From Rhodocyclales bacterium (GTDB lineage: Bacteria; Pseudomonadota; Gammaproteobacteria; Burkholderiales; Rhodocyclaceae): a DNA stretch of 64,000 bases. Shown here in pieces: positions 62,684 to 64,000 of the stretch. Position 1 is the first letter of the stretch; the number at the start of each line of letters is the position of its first letter. Where the stretch lies: NCBI GenBank assembly GCA_016235745.1, contig JACRJA010000039.1, forward strand, positions 22,264-86,263. The letters are read 5' to 3'. The notes under the pieces were generated by a model, which made no database searches, was not told where the DNA came from, and worked only from the letters and a program-made list of their open reading frames with translations. A program made the translations under genes and the position numbers.

Positions 62684-63322
62684 TTAGCCTTTGACCGCCG
62701 GGCGGACGATCACGTCGCCGCCCTTGGCACCGGGAACCGCCCCCTTGACGAGCAGGAGATTGCGTTCGGCATCGACGCGCACGATCTCGAGATTCTGCAC
62801 CGTGACGGTCTCGTCGCCCAGATGCCCTGCCATGCGCTTGCCGGGAAAGACCCGGCCGGGATCTTGCGCCATGCCGATGGAGCCGGGCGCGCGCGTGGTG
62901 ACGGAGTTACCGTGCGAAGCGCGGTTGGAGCTGAAGTTGTGACGTTTGATCGCACCGGCGAAGCCCTTGCCGATGGAGCGGCCAGTGACATCGACTTTCT
63001 GCCCCGGCTGGAACATCGTGACGGACAGTTCCTGCCCGGGCTGCAGCGAAGCGAGCTCGGCAGGATCGACGCGGAATTCCCGCAGCACGCGCGCTGCCGT
63101 GACTCCCGCCTTGGCGAAATGCCCGGCGAGCGCCTTGGTGGTGCGCGAGGGCTTGCGCGCCCCGAACCCGATCTGGACGGCGGCATAGCCGTCGGTCTCG
63201 GGCGTTTTGAGTTGCGTCACACGGTTGGCGGAGGCTTCGAGCACGGTCACCGGGATGGACTGGCCATCTTCGGTGAAAATCCGAGTCATGCCCACCTTGC
63301 GAGCGACAAGGCCTAGACTCAT
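62684..63322 (-). CDS. rplC: 50S ribosomal protein L3
   Basis: 212-residue L3. [37 protein letters not shown] and [20 protein letters not shown], which holds the glutamine methylated by PrmB, are conserved. The ATG at 63322 has a GAGGAGAA site; the upstream frame is leader. Unlike E. coli, a promoter directly precedes rplC, 70-100 bases upstream. Confidence 0.98.
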   Translation of the reverse strand: MSLGLVARKVGMTRIFTEDGQSIPVTVLEASANRVTQLKTPETDGYAAVQIGFGARKPSRTTKALAGHFAKAGVTAARVLREFRVDPAELASLQPGQELSVTMFQPGQKVDVTGRSIGKGFAGAIKRHNFSSNRASHGNSVTTRAPGSIGMAQDPGRVFPGKRMAGHLGDETVTVQNLEIVRVDAERNLLLVKGAVPGAKGGDVIVRPAVKG

Positions 63323-63364
63323 GTTGTTCTCCTCGAACCGGTTACGATTGACCGGACGTTTACG

Positions 63365-63387
63365 AAAAACGACCCGCCGCAGCGGGG
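63365..63387 (-). terminator. Terminator-like hairpin in the rplC leader
   Basis: Leftward CCCGC-TGCG-GCGGG (63373-63386) followed by TCGTTTTT. It starts about four bases after the predicted start of the rplC promoter and could attenuate the S10 section or end the tuf-rpsJ message. Confidence 0.5.
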
Positions 63388-63397
63388 AAAACACGCC

Positions 63398-63426
63398 ATT
63401 ATAAGGCGGTTCGATCCCGCATGCAA
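63398..63426 (-). promoter_or_regulatory. Promoter between rpsJ and rplC
   Basis: Leftward TTGCAT (63421-63426) and perfect TATAAT (63398-63403), spacer 17. Predicted start near 63391, giving a 69-base leader to rplC. Confidence 0.8.
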
Positions 63427-63435
63427 GCGAGAGGG

Positions 63436-63747
63436 TTACATCAGCTTGATGTCGACGTCCACACCGGCGGGCAAATCGAGCTTCATCAGCGCATCGACGG
63501 TCTTGTCCGTGGGTTCGACGATGTCCATCAGGCGCCGGTGCGTGCGAATCTCGAACTGGTCGCGCGAAGTCTTATTGACGTGCGGCGAGCGCAGCACGTT
63601 GTAGCGCTCGATCTTGGTCGGCAAAGGAATCGGACCATGGACGACGGCGCCGGTGCGTTTGGCCGCCTCGACGATCTCGTGCGCGGACTGGTCGATCAGC
63701 CGATAGTCGAATGCCTTGAGGCGGATGCGGATCTTCTGGTTGTTCAT
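63436..63747 (-). CDS. rpsJ: 30S ribosomal protein S10
   Basis: 103-residue S10, also the transcription factor Nus[40 protein letters not shown] and [20 protein letters not shown] are conserved. It lies 72 bases after tuf and 113 bases before rplC, isolated by hairpins on both sides, so it may be expressed separately from the rest of the S10 genes. Confidence 0.98.
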   Translation of the reverse strand: MNNQKIRIRLKAFDYRLIDQSAHEIVEAAKRTGAVVHGPIPLPTKIERYNVLRSPHVNKTSRDQFEIRTHRRLMDIVEPTDKTVDALMKLDLPAGVDVDIKLM

Positions 63748-63773
63748 GATTCATTCCAAAGAGCGAGAGGAAG

Positions 63774-63803
63774 AAAAACCCGGCGGAGCGATCCCCGCCG
63801 GGT
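63774..63803 (-). terminator. Intrinsic terminator between tuf and rpsJ
   Basis: Leftward CCCGGCGG-(8-base loop)-CCGCCGGG followed by TTTTTCTTCC. It lies 27 bases before the rpsJ ATG with no promoter after it, so rpsJ depends on read-through. Confidence 0.85.
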
Positions 63804-63819
63804 CGTATGGGCAAGGCAA

Positions 63820-64000
63820 TTACTCGATGATCTTGGAGACGACGCCGGCGCCGACGGTGCGGCCGCCCTCACGGATGGCGAAGCGCAAGCCTTCTTCCAT
63901 CGCGATCGGGGCGATCAGCTTCACTTCCAGCTTGACGTTGTCGCCCGGCATCACCATCTCCACCCCTTCGGGCAGCTTGATCGCGCCGGTGACGTCGGTC
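63820..64000 (-). CDS. tuf: Elongation factor Tu (C-terminal part)
   Basis: Partial gene: about 60 C-terminal codons are inside the window, the rest lies beyond the right edge. The end reads [20 protein letters not shown], then [20 protein letters not shown] and ends IIE-stop, the conserved domain III of EF-Tu. It is placed directly upstream of rpsJ, the tuf-rpsJ order of the str/S10 junction of many proteobacteria. Confidence 0.97.
   Translation of the reverse strand, partial: TDVTGAIKLPEGVEMVMPGDNVKLEVKLIAPIAMEEGLRFAIREGGRTVGAGVVSKIIE

Overview
The window is 64 kb of GC-rich (roughly 64%) bacterial chromosome with densely packed genes and long antisense shadow frames. The gene set fits a respiratory betaproteobacterium: infA lies between secY and rpmJ, ribosomal protein S4 is the four-cysteine form, and there are a split three-subunit transhydrogenase, a cbb3 oxidase cluster with its own FNR, a class I-type PHA synthase and a Coq7 hydroxylase. 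A relative of Hydrogenophilaceae, Rhodocyclales or Nitrosomonadales is my inference. I see no mobile element, CRISPR array or rRNA operon; there is one tRNA (Lys).

Left part (1-25.8 kb). A tightly overlapped plus-strand operon runs lspA(partial)-fkpB-ispH-xseB-ispA-dxs, followed by folE2. A PhaJ-like hydratase and a degenerate PAS-PAS-EAL gene diverge from one another. Minus-strand units follow: serS, pntA1-pntA2-pntB plus a small exported protein, a putrescine-type ABC transporter (potFGHI order), and ftsK-lolA-rarA. After trxB and an Smr protein come nadE-glnB and ppa.

Middle part (26-42.5 kb) is a low-oxygen module: a TauE/SafE-like membrane protein, hemN, fnr, phaC overlapped by a beta-CASP RNA-processing hydrolase, a universal stress protein, then (leftward) ccoI-ccoS, ccoNOQP, ccoG-ccoH and a DUF3149-like peptide. 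FNR-type boxes lie between hemN and fnr, before ccoN, and at the end of ccoS. The last has a near-perfect -10 at exact class II spacing and is followed about 85 nt later by an intrinsic terminator. I read this as a candidate FNR-activated small RNA, the most interesting object in the window.

Right part (42.5-64 kb) has argC, erpA, rplM-rpsI, an OsmC-like protein, coq7, rppH, tRNA-Lys and uvrA, then the whole S10-spc-alpha ribosomal block on the minus strand from tuf (partial) to rplQ. A second candidate small RNA with an exposed anti-Shine-Dalgarno pyrimidine loop lies upstream of rplM. Promoters inside the ribosomal block precede rplC and rplN. Both have a TTGCAT -35, a 17-bp spacer and a GC hairpin within a few bases of the predicted transcript start.

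All calls come from reading the sequence. No homology search was run, and RNA and promoter calls are predictions.
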